Shown here in pieces: positions 6,560-8,427 of a DNA stretch of 8,427 bases. Location of the stretch: the NCBI GenBank assembly GCA_030689845.1, contig JAUYHV010000302.1, forward strand, positions 1-8,427, given 5' to 3'. The DNA comes from Dehalococcoidia bacterium. Lineage in GTDB: Bacteria > Chloroflexota > Dehalococcoidia > JACQUA01. The notes under the pieces are model-generated. The model did not search any database and had not been told where the DNA came from. It saw only the letters and a list, made by a program, of their open reading frames with translations. Both the position numbers and the translations under genes were made by a program. Position 1 is the stretch's first letter. Every line of letters starts with the position of its first letter.

Positions 6560-6728
6560 CCTGGGCTAAGGCAAGGCGATAAAATTAATTATGATGGCAA
6601 AATCGGTCAAATATCAGTCAAAATAACCCTGGGGAAAGTGGTAACCGTAAGTGTCCAATGTTCTGCAATGAAGTTGAGTTTGTTTTCCTGAACATTTATT
6701 CAAAGAGATAATCAAATATATGTTAATT
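6560..6728. other. Gap between the ABC permease gene and the prfA promoter
   Basis: No gene is recognised here and no T-run terminator follows the permease on the minus strand. A 7-base inverted repeat (AATGTTC at 6657-6663 with GAACATT at 6690-6696) has a 26-base loop and may be chance. Read-through from the ABC genes into prfA cannot be excluded. Confidence 0.4.
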
Positions 6729-7499
6729 TTATTTTATCAGGCGTTTTTTCATGGTAACAAGGGAGGCAGAGAAAAATGCAACAGCGATAAAGACCATGTA
6801 TGCAAGCTGGATAAAATTGGAGGCCTGTAGATTTTCCTGCATTACACTGCGGCTAATGAGCACCGATGGAGTTAACGGGATAAAATTGGCTGCTACCTGG
6901 ACGAAGGCCGGGGTACTGTCGAGAGGAAAAAAAACACCGCTGAAGAAGAACATAGGCGTTATGAAAAGGGTGAAGTAGTAATTGAAGGAGTTAATGGAAG
7001 GCGCCAGAGAGGTAAAAAACATAGCCATGGAGCCGAACATAAATCCCGATAAAAAAGATAAAGGGAGTAGCCACAGAACCCAGAGAGAATCAATCAGGCC
7101 GAAAAAAAACAGGATAATAAGAATTGAAGCGGCTGTTATTAAAGAACGTGTGGCTGCCCAGGATATTTCTCCGGTAATCACATCTTCAATGTTAACGGGG
7201 GTGGCAATAATTGCATCGAAAGTCCTCTGGTGTTCCATGCGTATGAAGGTACCATAAGTGCATTCGAACGTGGCCGAGAACATGACATAACTTGCGAGGA
7301 TTCCGGGGGCAATGAACTGTAAATAATTTTGTCCGGAGATTAACCCCACCAACCCGCCGAGCCCCAGTCCCATTGCCAGGAGAACTACGATGGGTTCTGC
7401 CAGAGCAGAAGCGAACTCAGTTTTCCACAGTCTAAGGAAAACATCTCGGTTTCTTTGCCATACCCTGATAAAGCGGAAAGACAGAAGATGGTTCGTCAT
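6729..7499 (-). CDS. ABC-2 type exporter permease (NodJ/DrrB-like)
   Basis: This 256-residue integral membrane protein has about six hydrophobic segments (roughly 35-55, 62-82, 116-136, 139-165, 173-192 and 228-250), the ABC-2 fold of drug and glycolipid exporters. The stretch FIAPGILASYVMFSATFECTYG (62-83), followed by RTFDAIIATPV (92-102) and GEISWAATRS (110-119), strongly recalls the NodJ branch, whose rhizobial member helps export lipochitin oligosaccharides; other members are linked to drug or lipid export. The short N-terminus before the first membrane segment is amphipathic and cytoplasmic. Its ATG overlaps the ATPase stop as ATGA, so the two are translationally coupled and should form one transporter (two permeases, two ATPases). 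The substrate is not predictable from the sequence. Confidence 0.93.
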   Translation of the reverse strand: MTNHLLSFRFIRVWQRNRDVFLRLWKTEFASALAEPIVVLLAMGLGLGGLVGLISGQNYLQFIAPGILASYVMFSATFECTYGTFIRMEHQRTFDAIIATPVNIEDVITGEISWAATRSLITAASILIILFFFGLIDSLWVLWLLPLSFLSGFMFGSMAMFFTSLAPSINSFNYYFTLFITPMFFFSGVFFPLDSTPAFVQVAANFIPLTPSVLISRSVMQENLQASNFIQLAYMVFIAVAFFSASLVTMKKRLIK

Positions 7500-8425
7500 T
7501 CCTGTAATCCTCTGCCTGTCAATCTTAAAAAGACATCCTCCAGGGTCGCTTGCCTGTAAACAATTTTTTCCGAGTTTATATTCAGACGCTGACGGAGAGT
7601 GCCGCCGTCCCTGCTAAAAACAAAAATTGTGTCGCCAACATCTTCAACCTCCAGTTCGGTATCCAATAGCTGGGATAAAACCGCTGGCTTGTTTTCCGGT
7701 TTGGAATAAATTTCCAGGACTTCTTTCCCGGCATACCTGTCAATGAGTTCAGTCGGAGTTCCCTGGGTAAGTATTTTCCCCTGGTGCATGACAACCAGCC
7801 GGTCACAAAGGTGAGCTGCTTCCTCCATGTTTTGTGTTGATAGAACAATGGTGGTACCCCGGTCTTTAAGATAACGAATTTTTTGCCAGACGAGGTGTTT
7901 TGCCTGGGGGTCAAGTCCCGTTGTAGGTTCATCAAGGATGAGAATCCTGGGCTGGTTAATCAAAGCCCGTGCAAAAATCAACCGCCTTTTCATACCGCCC
8001 GACAATGAGTCAATGCGGTTGTTCCAGCGTCCAACCAGTTGAAAAGTTTCAAGAGCCTCGGTCGCTCTTTCTACTGCTATATTTCCGGGTATATCGAAAT
8101 ACCTGCTGTAAACAAGAAGATTTTGCCCTACAGTGAGGTCGGGGTCCAGGTTGGTTTCCTGGGGTACGATACCTAAAATCCGTTTGATCTCACGGCAGTT
8201 CCCGGACACGTCTTTCCCGTCCACTGTTAACTTACCGGAGGTCAATGGTGCGTAGCAGCATATCATTCTGATAGTGGTAGTTTTTCCTGCTCCGTTAGGG
8301 CCGAGAAAAGCAAAGCACTCCTGGCGCTCTATCGTAAAATCAATATGGTCTACAGCTACAAGTTTTTTATACTTTTTTACAAGCCCCGTTCCCTGTATTA
8401 TGCTGGATGACAAATCATTTAACAT
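7496..8425 (-). CDS. ABC-2 type exporter ATP-binding protein (NodI/DrrA-like)
   Basis: This 309-residue ATPase powers the adjacent permease. It shows Walker A GPNGAGKTT (42-50), Q-loop Gln89 in VPQE, the ABC signature LSGGM (141-145) and Walker B ILILDEP (161-167) with catalytic Glu166. The H-loop position reads STQ (196-198), with Gln198 replacing the usual switch histidine; some DrrA-type exporters share a TTQ here. A C-terminal domain (about 220-309) ends with ATLEDVFLRLTGRG, a hallmark of DrrA/NodI-type ATPases. The ATG at 8425 is only two bases from the window edge, so its ribosome binding site cannot be seen and a more upstream start is possible, although the distance to Walker A is normal. 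It overlaps the permease start by 4 bases. Confidence 0.95.
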   Translation of the reverse strand: MLNDLSSSIIQGTGLVKKYKKLVAVDHIDFTIERQECFAFLGPNGAGKTTTIRMICCYAPLTSGKLTVDGKDVSGNCREIKRILGIVPQETNLDPDLTVGQNLLVYSRYFDIPGNIAVERATEALETFQLVGRWNNRIDSLSGGMKRRLIFARALINQPRILILDEPTTGLDPQAKHLVWQKIRYLKDRGTTIVLSTQNMEEAAHLCDRLVVMHQGKILTQGTPTELIDRYAGKEVLEIYSKPENKPAVLSQLLDTELEVEDVGDTIFVFSRDGGTLRQRLNINSEKIVYRQATLEDVFLRLTGRGLQE

Positions 8426-8427
8426 AT

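Noticed and set aside
6640..6696. Sequence resembling a transposon terminal repeat, plus a 7-base inverted repeat
   Set aside because: There is no matching second end, no target duplication and no transposase fragment.
7582..7935. Minus-strand open frame of 117 codons inside the ABC ATPase gene
   Set aside because: It is a shifted frame of the ATPase, which is intact with all motifs in its own frame; there is no frameshift.
1..8427. CRISPR array, tRNA, rRNA, phage or toxin-antitoxin genes
   Set aside because: No regularly spaced repeats, no cloverleaf-forming sequence and no recognisable proteins of these kinds were found on either strand.

Overview
The window reads as ordinary chromosomal DNA from an anaerobic, low-to-mid-GC Gram-positive bacterium, most likely a Clostridia/Peptococcaceae-type Firmicute. 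This is an inference from three things: AGGAGG-type ribosome binding sites, an electron-transfer flavoprotein pair beside housekeeping translation genes, and a leftmost gene tail that resembles tungsten aldehyde:ferredoxin oxidoreductase. Nothing in the sequence fixes the genus. I see no IS element, phage gene, CRISPR array, tRNA or rRNA.

Layout. Bases 1-77 are the 3' end of a plus-strand gene (possible AOR family), closed by a strong intrinsic terminator at 135-169. A 334-base AT-rich spacer follows, and then a plus-strand gene for a complete but non-standard elongation factor G (504-2579). It belongs to the EF-G-like group with GGAGKT in the P-loop and DTPGY in place of DTPGH. Everything to the right lies on the minus strand and converges on the EF-G gene across an 84-base gap. 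In transcription order from the right edge it runs: ABC-2 exporter ATPase (8425-7496), ABC-2 permease (7499-6729, ATGA overlap), a 225-base gap with a good promoter, prfA (release factor 1, 6503-5433), prmC (release factor glutamine methyltransferase, 5426-4548), etfB (4478-3678, TTG start) and etfA (3665-2664).

How the genes work together. The ATPase and permease form one NodIJ/DrrAB-type exporter; its substrate cannot be read from sequence. PrmC methylates the GGQ glutamine of PrfA, so that pair is a functional unit with only 6 bases between genes. EtfB and EtfA form one FAD-containing electron carrier. No acyl-CoA dehydrogenase, FixC-like quinone oxidoreductase or ferredoxin partner is visible, so its partner is encoded elsewhere.

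I found no convincing undescribed system. The items worth a second look are sequence-level deviations: the EF-G paralogue's altered GTPase centre, the palindromic ribosome binding site and TTG start of etfB, the inverted repeat inside the prfA promoter spacer, the Gln-for-His H-loop of the ABC ATPase, and a second GGQ triplet in PrfA.
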